Both the position numbers and the translations under genes were made by a program. From assembly GCF_014898055.3 (NCBI RefSeq), contig NW_023605083.1:96063483-96127482 (forward strand): a stretch of 64,000 nt of DNA, given 5' to 3'. Below are positions 31,075 to 44,149 of the stretch, piece after piece. Under the pieces are notes generated by a model that was not told the DNA's origin, searched no databases, and saw only the letters and a list, made by a program, of their open reading frames with translations. This DNA is from Talpa occidentalis (Eukaryota; Chordata; Mammalia; Eulipotyphla; Talpidae). Position 1 is the first letter of the stretch, and each line of letters starts with the position of its first letter.

Positions 31075-33950
31075 TTATCTCCCATGCCTCCCCTGAATCC
31101 CCAACTAGCCCTAACCTTCAGAAACTGCTTGCATTCTTTCAGAGAGGAAACTATTTTCCTCTTCCCTATTAAGTACCAATTGAAGATCAACCAGAGAAAG
31201 TCATTTAAGTTCCCCTAACTTATCACATAGGATTCCTCACTTCTAGTTAATACACTTACAGCTTCCCCAGTCAATGGTCTCCAGTCAGGACACCCCTGAA
31301 GCCTTCCCTCTGTTCCACTGTAAATACTTGTCACTCCTCTGTCTGCCTTTGAGTCTCTGCCAAAATGCAAGTGATGGCTGCTGACTTCCTTCCTTAGTAG
31401 GCTCTGAATCAAGTGTTTGTTTATCATTTGGTTGGTTTTCAGTTACTAACACAGGTGAGAAAGATAGTTGAGAAGTGAAATTATTGAACAAGTAATAGGA
31501 TTTGTTTAACGGTGGTATGGGATGTAGCTAGAGAGTATGGACAGGTAGAAGCCACATAAAGCGGGGACATTTTAAGGGACAGGGCATTTTATTCTAATTA
31601 GAATGAGAGCTGTTGAACAATTTTAAGCAGGTAGAATGATCAATGATCAAATGTAAATGCAAATTAATTTACATTTTATAATTGCTCTATCTCTTATTTA
31701 GAGAAAAGATAGAAAAGGAAAAGGATGGATCTGGGAAGATCTTGGGCCAAGAGGCAAGTGGAGGTAGAGATTAATGATTGGATTGTGGAGGCAGAATCTA
31801 CAGGACTTAGTCATGGACTTGATATTAAAGAGCAGAGTCAGTAAGGAAATATGGATATGTTATGGGTTTGATAAAGATGGAATGTGGTGTCATTTAACAA
31901 GATGGGTGAGATTGGTGGTTGTAGGACAATGAGATATTTGTTTATTCTTTTTTTGAGAATGGGGGACATTTTCTTTTGTGATACATCAAATTAAAGGTGA
32001 CAAGTAGCTTATTTGCTATTAAAACCTGGCTATCTAAAGACTGACCAGAGATGGAGAGTTATATTTTTAGTATTAAAATCACATGAGTTATATTAACCAT
32101 GAAATTTGATGAGCTTCTGTGGAGTATAGAAAAAGGAGAAGGACCTGTCTACAGATTTCCCACACTATTGGAAAGTCGAACATTCCTACAAAACATTTCA
32201 TAATTGGAAATTATGTAAAGCAAAGAAGCAATTACCATTCATTTACATGGGAAAATGTTTTGAGGGTTTCCAGATCCCAAAAACAAAATACCGAATCATA
32301 CCACTAACAGATCAAACTTAAAATCACACTAACATCTAGTACAAGCAGGAATGCTATGCAAAAAACACAGCCTGTAGAATGTCTTTCCAGGGCAAGGACT
32401 TTGGTCATGCCACTCTTGCAGGTTGGGGTGAGTATGTCTCTAGAACAGCTGCTCAAAACCAACACTGAATACTATTTTCATTTGTTCATCTTTTGTTGTA
32501 AAAGCAAAAATCCCCTTTGGAATTCTTTCTAAAACAGGTTATAAAGAAGGTCTTTTGTTAACATTAAGAAGGTCTTTTGTAAACAAATATCTGTATTTGT
32601 ATCTGGAGATTGCATAGGGGAGGAGGAGCCTAAAAAGTTAAGAGATAGGAGGGGTAATAAAGGTAACGTAGGGGCAGAAAGTCTAAGAGGAGGTCAGAAT
32701 CATCAGCCTTGTGAATGTCTCTGTGTGGGTAAGAGAAAGGTAGAAACTGTCCATTGGATTTGGCAAAATAGAGGTCATTCCAACTTTGTCAAGAGCAATT
32801 GGAAAGATGGAAATAAAAGCCAAAATTGGAGAGGGTGTAAGAATGGAGAAAGTGGAGAGAGTAAATATGGCTAATCCTCTCTGGAGATTAGCTGAGATGG
32901 AAAAGTGGAGGAATATGGAAGATCTGGATGATGGTGGGATGAAGAGAAAGCTTTAGTTTTTAAGATGAGCTACACTAGATTCAATGCAGATGAAATGACC
33001 TAAATAAACGTTGGCCTGTGTTTGCTTTTTTAAATATCTAATTTATTTATATAATTTCAAGAATAACGTGTGATAGTATTAATTTTCTTCCAGAGGTCAT
33101 GATATAAAAACTGAGAAATGGTCAATCATGTCCACAGTGCCTATGATCAGTGAGTCAATGACTGTGGTGGGGCAGAAGATTGATTGCCCACATGGCCTCA
33201 GGTAGTAAGACCCCTGTTAGTCTGCCTCTGGCCCACTCGCCTGATTTTGATTGAACTCAACAAGCATCTATTAAGTACCTAGATGATGAGAAGTTTGTAA
33301 AATTTAAGCTGTCATCAGAAAATTATTTAAAATCGATGAAAAAGCTCACTTGCAGAAAAAAAAATTGGCTAAGGAGGAAAGAGAATCTGTATCCCAGCCA
33401 TTGAGTTCACCAACAGTTAAAATGATGACTTCTTCCTCTCCTCCACCCTCCATTCTCCAAACAGGGGCTCATGAAGCTGCCTAGGAGCAGGGAACTTGCC
33501 TTCGTTTCTTAAATGCTAATGTATTGCTTACTTGGGGGGGGGTGTTATTTATAGATTTCATAACTTCTCTGCTCCCCTCTTCCAGTGTGTTTATTTTTGA
33601 AGATGAGAGCTAGTTGAGAGGATGTTGATTTTGAGATTATAGGTGGTGGGTGTTTCATTTAATTGGGGGGCATTGCTGAGGATCCTTCAACTCCACAGTT
33701 TCTGCAGGACCTGCTGAGGACAGTGGATGCTTTGGGGATGAATGAGGATGGTTTTCTATGCTTTTTTTTCCCCCTATTTGGCACAACTGAGAAGAATCCA
33801 TTTCATACTCCATTGATAATTTCCAAGGGAGTGTCTCCCATCTCCACCCAAATATATGACATTTTTCTCCAGAGGTTTTGCAATGTCTGAGAGTAAATGA
33901 GGAAGTCTAAGTTAGCTTTTTCTGTTTTTGGAAACTGAGTGTCCTCAAAG
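31075..33950. other. No gene seen
   Basis: About 2.9 kb without a recognisable gene or clear repeat. It includes a purine-rich (GGAGA/AGAGG) stretch around 32630-32960. Confidence 0.4.
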
Positions 33951-33954
33951 GTCA

Positions 33955-34357
33955 AGACCAAATCCTCCTTTATCTTAAACTCTAGAGCAGCAGTTCTTTT
34001 CTCTGAACCTCTTCAGCAGTACTGCTTGTCCCCTTAGCTCTCACTGGGTCCTTATAGTTGTGATTCTGTCTGGTTGGGCCCATTTCTGTGTGCTCAAGTG
34101 TTACCTTCCCAACAAGTCCTAAACCACTTTGAGGGGAAGGGCTGAGTCTCATACATTGGCCCAGCCCTTCTTCAGTCCACAGTGCATGGCACTTACCTAA
34201 TGGCCCCAGCAAATCCCTCACCCTCTCTAAACTTCAGTTTACCCACCTGCAAATGGGGATAATAAGATGAAGAGAGATAATCCCGGCAAGCACTTGCACA
34301 GAGTCTGCAGAACCTTGCACTCGTGAAGCAGCCAATAAATGCTGGCTGATACTATTA
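33955..34357 (+). repeat. L2 3' region followed by MIR
   Basis: About 33955-34200 has the L2-type pattern ('CACTTTGAGGGGAAGGGCTGAGTCTCATACATTGG..CAGTGCATGGCACTTA'). About 34195-34357 is a sense MIR ('CCTCACCCTCTCTAAACTTCAGTTTACCCACCTGCAAATGGGGATAATAA', ending 'AATAAATGCTGGCTGATACTATTA'). Both are old. Confidence 0.6.
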
Positions 34358-36877
34358 ATTCTTCCTTGCAGGGTTATACAAACTGACACAGCTCTGTTCT
34401 CCTCGATCATTAAATTTTAGTCTTCAAGAAAAGAACTAGAGAAGGAAAAGTATTTAAAGCTGCAGTTTGAAAAAGACAGTAACAGTTTGTTTCTCAAAGG
34501 GCACAGCCTCCCCAGAGTATGGGCAGGCATTCACCAGGTCACACACACAGGGCACATTAAAAATGACCTAGCTGCATATTAAAACTTAGGGTGGGAGGGG
34601 GTGAGCCTGAGTTTCTCAGAGCACTGAGTGAGCTGTTATGAACACTGAAGCAGTAACAAGCGTCCCTGTAATGGAACAAAATGTGTCCTTTCTCTGGGTT
34701 GAAATTCCCAAACTCAAGGTTTAAAGTGATCTTATTTTATTGTTATTTTCTTTAGCAGAAGACTTTGAGGTGTGAATCGAAAGCTGTTATTCTCCCCTGA
34801 GCCCCACTGCTGGATTACCCAGCCCCGACTGGTACCCTGAAATGAATGGGCATATTATACCTTCCATTAAAAGTTGTGGCTCTTAATTAAAAACGTGATC
34901 GTGGGTCTTTATGGAGACATTGTTTAGGTTTTCTTTAGCTGTTAACACATCATAAATCATTTTAAAAGGACCTTTACCCCTATTGCTTAATGGTTAGTGT
35001 ATTTTTAAAAAGCGATTCAAAAATAAAACTAGGATTAAATTTAGTGTTTGACAAGGTGCTAAGGGGCTCACCACCTTTGCTGAGCTAAGACAAGAGGGCT
35101 TTACTTGATCTGCTACTGACCTTGTCTCCTCAACTCCAACCTGGTTCAAATGGCAGGGTGACTTTGGTGTCAAAAGTTTAACTTGTGGGTACCAGGAAAA
35201 ATTGTAGACGGCCTGCCCTATCCCAGCTTCCCTTTATTATCTTGTAATTGCAAAACCTGCAACTCTGCTGGGAAGAAAAGCCTGTTCCTTTTATGAACTC
35301 TCCAGTAACGCCATAAAGCAGGGATGGCGTGGCTCATAACGGCACATGTGAATAATCCATAAATGTCAAAGAATCGTTCTTGTTTCTTCTTCCTAATACC
35401 GGCTCCTTGAGAGTGGAGGAAATGACTTGAGGCCTCAGTTTTCAGTGCACAGAGGCAGGCGCCGCCACATGTCTGAGTGATGGTTCCGAACATTTCCTGC
35501 ATCGCCACAATGTTCTAAGGGCCTCTGGTGGCTGGTGCAGTGAAGATGAGCCTGAAGGACAAGCCAGGCATCTTGGGGTCCTTGGTTGTGCAAAGGGTCC
35601 TGTGCAAAGGTTCCTGTGGACTGCAGTCCTTGGCAAAGGAGGAAAATAGCGCTTCAGGAGGTTAGGTTGAGTGACAATTGTCAAAGCCTTTTGCAAACTG
35701 CCAGTCACTGGGCAAATAAAAGAGGTTAGTCGTGCTGTTTCTAACCTAGTTTTGCAATTACTGTGAAAAATAAATTTTTGGCAGTTTCCAGTTGCCTGTG
35801 AAGACGGTTTCAGCTTTTTGTATCACCTTCTCTAATGGAATCGCCAGGTAGAGAAAGACATTCTCTGTTTGCTCACCAAGAAGCTTGTCCAAATGTTTTT
35901 CTTGGTTCCTGGCAGCCTTCTCCAAGTTGGGGTTCAGTCTCAGGGCTCTGGAGTTGCAGTTCCCCCAGGAAGCCAGTAGAGGGCGGGCCGCCCCTCTGCT
36001 CTCAGCACCTGGGACTCCAAGACCTCTCTGGGTTTCTCTGGGTTTCCCTCTCTGTCCTGACGGTGACCTTCACTCTTCTGTGCCCCGGAGACCACCCACG
36101 CAGAGGGCAGCGGTTTTTTTTTTTTTTTTTTTTTTTTTTTGTCGTGTTTACTGAAGGGAAAGGGAATTTAAGAGGAATTCTTCAGAAATTACGAAATGTC
36201 AGACTTTTCATTCCTGGTTACAACCCATTCCAAAGTTTATCCTTGATTCAACCTGTGGGCGGTGGACTCAGAATCTCACCATCTGGGCAGCTGCGCCTGT
36301 GACTGTCCACGGCCTCGCGTGCTCTCTTCAGTCCTGAGCTCTGGCTCTCCTTCATTCTTACTCAGTTGCAGGCAGATTTCCCCCTTTCTCCCTCCTCAGA
36401 GGAGAGGGGAGGGCTGGTGTCATTTCCTTCACAGATTTTGTCAAAGAGAGTTGCTTCTATCCATCCTGTGAAGGATCCCAGCAAAACTCGTGATTTTAGC
36501 ATTTACCTTGAAATGTCAATGCCGACTCATCACTTTCCACCGTGAGAAAGACAAAATTTTCCTTTACTCCTTCCAGCCTTAGAAAAAATCTGCATTTCCT
36601 CTCAGTCAGCTTTGCTGCCTTTGGCTTTGAAGAACAGAATCGAATATTTATGGGGTCTTAAAGGTGGTCCTTGATTATTCATCCTCTGGGCTCAGCTTGA
36701 AATAAATGCACAGTGAGTGACAGCGAGCGGCAGTGTGGTGGGGAGCACCCCATAATGAGGCAGCTCGTTTATTTCTGTTAAGAACTGTTCGTCTCTCGGA
36801 TGGCTAAAATACAATGGTCTAGTCTGTCTTGTTGGAAATACACAAAGTAAACATCATTTTTTGGAATGACAGCCCTT
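34358..36877. other. Repeat-poor interval
   Basis: About 2.5 kb with no SINE, L1 or LTR that I can see. It includes the AT-rich block at 34880-35040 and a GC-richer block at 35880-36110. A T27 tract lies at 36114-36140. No exon could be supported. Confidence 0.5.
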
Positions 36878-36891
36878 AAATTATTTGAAGC

Positions 36892-37470
36892 TACCACCAC
36901 AAGACACCCATAGTTCTCCACCAAATTCCTTTTAGTCCATCTGTTATAGAGCAACCCCGATATTAAACGGGTTGCCTGGCTGTGGGTCCTCACCCGCGCG
37001 CTTTAAAGGGACTTATGAATACTCCACTGCAGGCACACACAAAAGGTTAATAAAAGGTTTATTTACAAGAGAAAAGGAAATAAGGAAAATGTACAACTCA
37101 GGGAGAAAATAGGGAAATAAAGTCTTTAATGCGTCCTACCCGATCCGACGACTTGGAAACCCAAAGTCACTCTCAGAGCTGGCCGGATGCTGCGAGCTGG
37201 CGGAGAGCCAAAATGGGGACCCCTCCAAAGCCCACGTGTCGGCTTTATACCAACTTAGCTGCTTAACCCCACCCGCAGGTCCCAGCCTCCTTCCCTTTGG
37301 TGGCGATGGGATTTGGAGTTCCCAGTGTCTTTGGCTTTGACCTGGGGTGGGGGTGGAGTCCACAAAGCCTGTATGGAATTAGCTTTGGGACATCCTTTTC
37401 CCCTAACACATCCATACTCTGCTCTCCACTCACCTACTTCACCTTTGGTAGCCTCAAAAAAAAAAAAAAA
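36892..37470 (+). mobile_element. Tiny A-tailed retrocopy, split by a solo LTR
   Basis: Excluding the LTR, about 95 bp (36892-36941 plus 37413-37455) runs into A15 (37456-37470). The TSD AAATTATTTGAAGC lies at 36878-36891 and 37468-37481, preceded by TT as expected for L1 endonuclease cleavage at TT/AAA. The source RNA is not recognised, and the insert is too short to judge coding potential. Confidence 0.65.
36942..37408 (-). mobile_element. Solo ERV LTR, antisense
   Basis: 467 bp, TGTTAGGGGAA...CTATAACA on the minus strand, flanked by a perfect 4-bp duplication CATC (36938-36941 and 37409-37412). A TATA-like GTATAAAGCC lies at 37250-37241 and AATAAA at 37063-37058, in the correct U3-R-U5 order. 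Same family as 30530-31074. The 4-bp duplication and AATAAA/TATA layout fit a class I (gamma-type) ERV. CpG content is still fairly high, so it is moderately young. Confidence 0.88.
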
Positions 37471-37499
37471 TTATTTGAAGCCAGTGATCATGTTTTGTT

Positions 37500-37690
37500 G
37501 GAGTCTTCTCCAGATTAAAAATCCCCATTTCCTTCAGCTGCCCCTTTTTCCATCAGTCCTGCTCCTGCTAAGGAGGTAGGGATTGGAAAGCTCCATCTTC
37601 TACCATTGACTGACTATAAGTCCACCACTGCTTAGAGATTGCTCCTCAGTACCTCTCTCACTTAGGTAACCTGTGTGATGAGGCCCTGCC
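37500..37690 (-). repeat. LTR fragment related to 44650-44830
   Basis: The blocks 'GGAAAGCTCCATCTTCTACCATTGA' and 'CCACTGCTTAGAGATTGCTCCTCAGTACC' match 'GAAAAGCTCCATCTTTACCATTCA' and 'CCACTGCTCATTG..TTGCTCCTCATTGTACC' in the 44.7-kb region, in the same order. It is probably U3 of an older LTR family. Confidence 0.5.
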
Positions 37691-38747
37691 ATCCTCCAAA
37701 GGTGGAGATAGGATATAGCCTTGCAATAAACACCCCCCCTTTTTTTTGCCTAATATAGTTCTCTTATTCTTCCTCCCTTCTGTAATTAGAGTGTTTGATT
37801 TTGTCCAACTCCTCCGAACTCCTTTCTCTGCTAGATTGAATGCTGCTCCATTCACAAATCATTGAATAAAGCCAATAAAATCTTTAAACTTTACTCAGTT
37901 GAATTTTGTTTTTCACCACACATAAAAAGAATTATAATGTAGACCTAGGCAACTCCAGAGTTCATTTTCTTAATCACCTCATTATTTTTCATATATAATA
38001 ATTCAATTTTTTCAATATATATAATTCAATAATTGAACTATTTCAAATATATATGATTTAAATATGTAATAATTCATTAATATTATATAAATATGTATAT
38101 AATATTATTATATACATAATAACTGTTCAGCACAGGAGGATAGAACTGTGACTGGCAATCTTAGACATGGTTTACGAGAGATGGTGAGGAAAAAACATAA
38201 TTTCGAAGATTATCAACATTTGAATAAACATAGAAGACACAGGAGAGAGGATTCCTAGTTAGAGTCCTTCACAGTGGATGGAACTCAGATTTGATTAGTA
38301 AATAGATTCTTTCTTCACTTTCAAAATGATTTTTCAAGAGCAAGGAGACTTCCTAATGGGACTTGCCTCTTCTCTTTTCCAGGACACATAGTAATCCCAG
38401 AGCGTCAGCTTCCCAGACCACCTGAGAGGGCCCTCTCTTCTTCTCCCCTCCCTGGTTATGACGGGGATGCTCATCTTTTATATCCACATGGCTCCTGGAG
38501 CTTGGAAACTCTGCCGGTGTTGTGCTTCCAGGAGACCGGGAACCTCATGGGCAGCTTCCCTGGGTCCATCTGTCCTCTGTGGTCTGGCCACATCCTGTAC
38601 TGAGGACCAAGGGGTATCCATGCTCCAGGCACCAGCCTGCCACATCCAGGGAGAATCTCACTTGCCTTTTCCTCTGATGGCTTCACATTTCTTTCTCTCT
38701 CTTCTCACTCTTTCCCTTTCTTTTCCTCCTTCCTCTCACACCAAACA

Positions 38748-38748
<1 letters not shown>
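37691..38748. other. No gene; AT-rich tract
   Basis: About 37980-38125 is AT-rich with ATATAT/TAATAT repeats. The remainder is unrecognised. Confidence 0.45.

Positions 38749-38784
<36 letters not shown>
38749..38784. repeat. (CA)n microsatellite
   Basis: A nearly perfect run of about 18 CA units. Confidence 0.97.
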
Positions 38785-38788
<4 letters not shown>

Positions 38789-39129
38789 TCTCTTCTCCCT
38801 CTGAACCCTAAAGACATCTTTTCACCTAAAAAATGAGGATTTGTTGGCTTAAAGCCATTTCTATTTTCAGCTCTGCAAAAAAAGTTTCTGAGGCAAGGAA
38901 TCATGAAGGGAGGCAAGGAATCATGAATCATGTTACCTATGGTAACAGGACTTCTGGGAAAGGCTGAATGGACAGGTCCACTTCAGGGTCCACATTGGCC
39001 ATATTGAATGATGGTGGAGATGCTCACTCTCTAGGACGAGCTCACTTGTGTGTTGTCTGTGATGTGTTTATGCTAAAAGGGCAGAGGTGAGACAGACAAT
39101 GGAGTCAGCAAAGCCTAAAATGTTCACTA

Positions 39130-40180
39130 TCTGGTTTGCCAATCTCTGCTCTACATGAGCAATTCCTTTTCTAGATATTCATGCTTAACTCTCACAGAGC
39201 TTCCTAGAAGACGCACTCCCAACAGCACTGTTTGATCCAGCAAAAAGTCTGACAATGCAGATGCCCATCAATAAGGGAATGGAGAATGCTCCAGAATACG
39301 ATGAAGAAAGAGAAATGAGTGAACGAGATTTCAGTGTGTCAGCACACATAGAAAACACCAAAGCATAATACTGAGAGAGTAAAAGAAGATATATGGTACA
39401 TATAACATTTTATTTACATTCAGTAAAACCAATAAGATTATGTATATTACTTATGCATATATATTTATAAATACATACAGGATTTATCCATTTCTCTGTG
39501 CACACATAGATAAATACATGTATATATAGATACATTTATCTTATCTGTCTTTATGTATCAATATCTAAATCTATATATAATCAATTTCTACTTTTTTAAA
39601 ATATTTATTTATTTAAGCATGCAAGAACTGGGATGTAAGGCAGAGGTGTGGGGGCCAGGTGAGAGAATTCACCAGAGACAGAGCGGGGAACAGAACAGGC
39701 AGATCTACTGAAATACACTGCTGAGGGGAGCAGTGGGCAAGGCAGGAGAGGTCTGCTGTGCCATGTGGGTCACTCCCTGGATGGAACTCGTGCAGCAGTG
39801 GCTGGCAATAGCTTGATAGCACTGTCTTTAATCCCTGCAGCACCAGGGATGCCCATCATCTGTTTCTATTTCTGTATGCGGAGGGAAGGGGAGAAAAATG
39901 TGCTATATGGCACATTTACTGATATTTTAAGAACCACAAAACATATCATTTATACATGCATATGTTTGTGTGTGTGTAATTTCCTTTGGAATGGGTAAGA
40001 AATAGCACTAGAAATTATAACCACGGTACTCTATAATGTGTTATTTCTATTATTTAAAAAAATTCAGATGCAAAAGTGGCAAAAAGTTCACATTTGTTAA
40101 TTCTGGGTAAACAGATACATCACTTTATTATTTTTTTTCTTATACTTCTAAAAGCTTTTTTTTTTTTAAACAAAAAAAGT
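39130..40180 (+). repeat. Old L1 3' fragment, interrupted
   Basis: About 39220-39450 reads as sense L1 3' region ('CAATGCAGATGCCCATCAATAAGGGAATGGAGAATG', 'GATATATGGTACATATAACATTTTATTTACATTCAG'). About 40060-40180 looks like its continuation. A SINE at 39592-39855 and AT/TAGATA-rich low-complexity sequence (39450-39590) lie between. Confidence 0.5.
39592..39855 (-). mobile_element. tRNA-derived SINE, long form, older copy
   Basis: A full-length minus-strand copy with a deletion and several changes in the head ('TGGATGGAACTCGTGCAGCAGTGGCTGG'). Candidate TSDs around ATCAATTTCTA/ATCATCTGTTTCTA are only approximate, consistent with age. Confidence 0.85.
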
Positions 40181-42879
40181 TAATTAGGGCTTAGCAGCTT
40201 ATCTGGAATGCAGGAAGTGAGAAGGAAGGAAGATGAATTTAAAAAAAGAGAGACATTGTAATGATCCTGGCCCATACTAGTAATTTTCTTCCCAGGTTCT
40301 GTTCAGCTCTGTGGCTGAGCAGTAGGAGATATCACCCCTCAGTGTCTTCCCTCTGAATGCTCCGGGGTGTTGATGTCTCACTTGAATCTCTTTGACAGCA
40401 GTCCTGCTGCTTTACTGCAGTGTCTCCCCAGTAAGGGAGGGGTGCACTTTCACAATAAAGGCCTTGACCTCCTGGACCCTCTGACCTCAGAAACTGATTT
40501 TGGCATAAGTTTTTACTTGATCAGTTGCCTCCATGTTTAAGAATCATCACTGGAACCCCCTCTCTCCTCCCCCTGGGACCATCCTGTAGTTCTCTGGAGC
40601 CCAGTGGGGGGAAAGCGGTGAAGGTTCATAACTCTCCCACCATCAGAAGTGTCTGTGGGATGTTCTAAAACTGCTAGTGTGAAAATACTCATTTGAGCTA
40701 ATTAGTTTTATAAGAGATCTTCCCGAAGGCTAGTTCAGTTCTCTAGAGTTGTTTGACAACTGTTGGTATTCGTATAAAAGAAATGTGTACCAGCTTAGGT
40801 CTGATTTCTACATGAACAATATGAAGCATCAAGACTCTTTAAAATTGAGATTTGGGAAATGTCACCACTTGAAAAATATTATGAAATCTGTATTTTTGAT
40901 CAACTTAGAAACAGAACTGAAAGAATCTCTGGGAGGAAAGAATAACCTCACAAACACTTATTTAGACATGCATCCTTGCCCCATGATTTTCAAATTTTAA
41001 AGGCTCTATGGAAAAAGAGCCATCTTTCCAATCCTGAAATCATAATAAGGGATTATAGCTCGCAAAAGATGAAATACTGTCAAATATTAAATTCTGACAG
41101 TGTAATTACAATGATTTTTTGCAAAGGAGGAAAAGGGGGAGACATCTATAAAAATCAATGTGGCTAGACTTGCTAATCAATTCACATTTTAAAAGAAAAT
41201 GTACGAGAGATATAAGGAGAAAAACACAAAGGACATATGGAAAAGAGTGACTATTATGAATGTGCGAAATAGAATTGCTGAGGTTTAGGAAAAAAAAACA
41301 ACAAGACAGGGGTGTCCCTAAATACATTCAGAAGAAGAATTATAAAGAATGTATAAGACCTCATTTTAGGGAAAAGGATATAGTAGTTAGAGATAACACA
41401 TAAAAGGCAGAATTATTCAAATTTTTAAAATTTATTTTTACTTTGTTTTCCATATTGCTCACTTTTTAAACATTTTCCAGCCAGGGCCCCACAGGGCATT
41501 CAGATGCTAACCTCTGGTCTCCAATCTGGACTCAGTCTTTGTCCGCCAGGATCTTGATGCTTTTAATACTGATGAGTTATTTTATAGAAAATCCTTCAAT
41601 TACAACTTGTGTTAATGTTTTTTCGTAAGTATATTGAGGTTATGAATTTTGGTAAGAATATCACAGGGTGATGTGCCATAGTGCAGGGGATGCAGAATAT
41701 TATGTCTTATTATTGAATGTTAGCTTGATCACTTGGGTGAGGACTTCCAGATTTCTGCAAAGTAAAGTTACTGATTTTTCCATTGCATTGCATTGCATTG
41801 CATTCCATTCCCTTTCCCTTCCCTTCCTTGCCATTCCAATTTCTATTCTATTCTTACCATACATATTTTAGGCTACTCAAATATCTTGTTTTCTCCCAAA
41901 CTTTTACTATCCAATTTTAATATCCATCAGTGAATCTTGTCCTCAGTTACTACTATTGGTTATTTAACATTTTCTAATTTATTTTGAATCCCTAATTGGA
42001 ATTTTCCTATAGAGAATAGCTATCCTTTCTCCACCATTAACTATATCAATTAGGTTTTATCTGTATGGGCTCATGGGTGTTTATTGTTTTCCAATATTAT
42101 TGTTACACACTTTGTGGTTCCAATTATTCCAGTTTTGGCTACTGGGAGTTTTCTCACATGGCCCCATTCTTTGTTCAGCACTTTTACTTCCTGCACTACA
42201 AGATGCTATAGGTTCAACTTGTGGTTTTGTTTTTTTTTTTCCCTCAGTCCTAGAATTTGCTTCTTTCCCTAGAAGTCCTGGTTCTTTTTTATTAAAGCTT
42301 GGTATCAAGAAACCAAGATCATTGCTACTGAGATTTCATTGCTTCCAGACTCTTTCAGTGGAAAAAGATTGGAAATACGTGAATCTGTATTAGTTTTAAT
42401 ATACACAGAAATCTCTCTCTCGCTTGCTCACTTGCTCACTTGTTCTGTCTCTTTGTTCCTCTCTTGCGCATATCTGTTCTTAAAAACCCATGAGTTTATA
42501 TGGTCTAATTTCAATACAACACCACAGGGCTCACTGTACTCTCCTTTCCCAGCAGGAGAAAACTGGCCTCATTAAAAACATTATATTCATTTGTTGGTTT
42601 GACCCTGCAATACAATTAAAGTGTTTTTAGAATTATTAACCCATAGCTATATGAGAAAAAAGTTACTAAGAGTGTAGAGTCTTTTTTTCTTTGTCTTTAG
42701 CCTTACAATGTCCAATCATAATAGTTTTCCAAAGTTACTTAGGTTTTCTTCCTTACCTCCTTCATGACAATTACCTATCAATTTGTAACACAAATTATAT
42801 TAGTAGTTAAAGATTTTATCCTATTTTGTGTTACTACCATCTCTTAATTGCTTTTAAAAAAATCACATAAAATATAATT
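40181..42879. other. No gene; short satellite-like run
   Basis: A (CATTG)n run of about five units lies at 41781-41806, followed by CCTTT-rich sequence to about 41830. Nothing else is recognised. Confidence 0.45.
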
Positions 42880-44075
42880 TACCTTTTCTGTGTGTTTTGG
42901 CAAAAACAGAATCATGCATTTTCTACCACAATTGTGATACAAACCAGTTTCATCACTTCCTTTTTTCTAGCCTTTTGTAGCCAGCCTCTTTCCCTTACTC
43001 AACTCCTGGCAACACTGATTAGTTTTTTCATTTGTTGGTTTTGTCTTTTCCCAAATAACCTATAAATGTAACCATGAAATAATCTTTGGGTTCTGATTCT
43101 ACTACCTTAGAAAAATGCACTTAAGGGTATTTAAGTGTAGTATTTCATTGTAAGGAATTACCACAATTTGTTTGCTCACCAATTAAGTTATTTCTAGTCA
43201 GTCAACCCTGTGCTAGCATTTAGTTGTATCTCAAATATTTGTGGATGTTCAGCAGTCTATTTTATTTTCATAGCTTCAATTATTTGAGGGTATGCCAAGA
43301 TGTGTCATTTCTCAAAGGGACTCAGTCAGCACCTAGATCCAGGCTGGTTGGAAGTCAGACCCTCAGGCAGCAGTTATTAAAATATGCAAATATATAGAGC
43401 CCTGTGTGACTCCAAGTGTAAGTCCTTCTGACCACCAGAACCAGCTGGTGCTTCAACCTGATTTCAGATGGTTCTTCAACTCTTTTCTGGGAAATACGGA
43501 TGGACTGCAGTAAGGCAGAAGGAAAGAGAAAGATGGTGCCTCTCCCGGAATCTGTGTTCCCTGAGAACAACTTGAAAAATTCTTATATGTGTGTCAAACT
43601 TCAAGCCTGTCCCTTAGACCAAAACTCCAGGACAGGTAGACAGGTCCTTTCACAGAAAGAAGGAGTTCATTGCTCTCAGTGTTGGGGAGATTGCCTGCCA
43701 ATCTGATTATTCTGTGGAACCCAGGAATCAAGCCCCATGGCAACCAAAGCCAGGCAATCAAGGGGCATCCCCTGGACAACACTCACAAAAATTGAAATAC
43801 CAGACCATAAAACCAGGGCCTTAGACATGTGCCAGAGATTCTGGCATTCTGGAGTGTGCAACAGAGGGAGAGGCCAAAGATTGCACCAGCCATGCAGAGT
43901 CCTGTGGTCTTATGTAGATAATTGTGACAAAGGTAAAAACAATTCTGAGCGTTTGGCCTTCTAAATCATGCACTATCACTAACACAAATTTATTTATTTT
44001 ACTTAGTAATTCTAATAGATGTGTACTGGTATCTCATTTTGGTTTTAATTTGCATTTTTTAAATGACGATGTTCT
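42880..44075 (-). repeat. Old antisense L1 split by an unidentified block
   Basis: About 42880-43320 ('TTTTGTAGCCAGCCTCTTTCCCTTACTCAACTCCTGGCAACACTGATTAG', 'TTTGCTCACCAATTAAG') and about 43985-44075 ('AATAGATGTGTACTGGTATCTCATTTTGGTTTTAATTTGCATTT') are consecutive antisense L1 3' portions. The ~650 bp between them is not L1. Confidence 0.5.
43330..43975. other. Unidentified ~650-bp block inside an old L1
   Basis: The sequence ('GACCATAAAACCAGGGCC', 'GCCATGCAGAGTCCTGTGGTC') resembles neither L1 nor the SINE nor the LTR families in this window. It may be an old LTR or DNA transposon. I could find no termini. Confidence 0.35.
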
Positions 44076-44149
44076 GTGGTGGGTTATGTCCTCACTCTGC
44101 TTCTGCTAGCTTTGTTGAACTCGAACCCTTGCCTACTGATAGACTTGTT

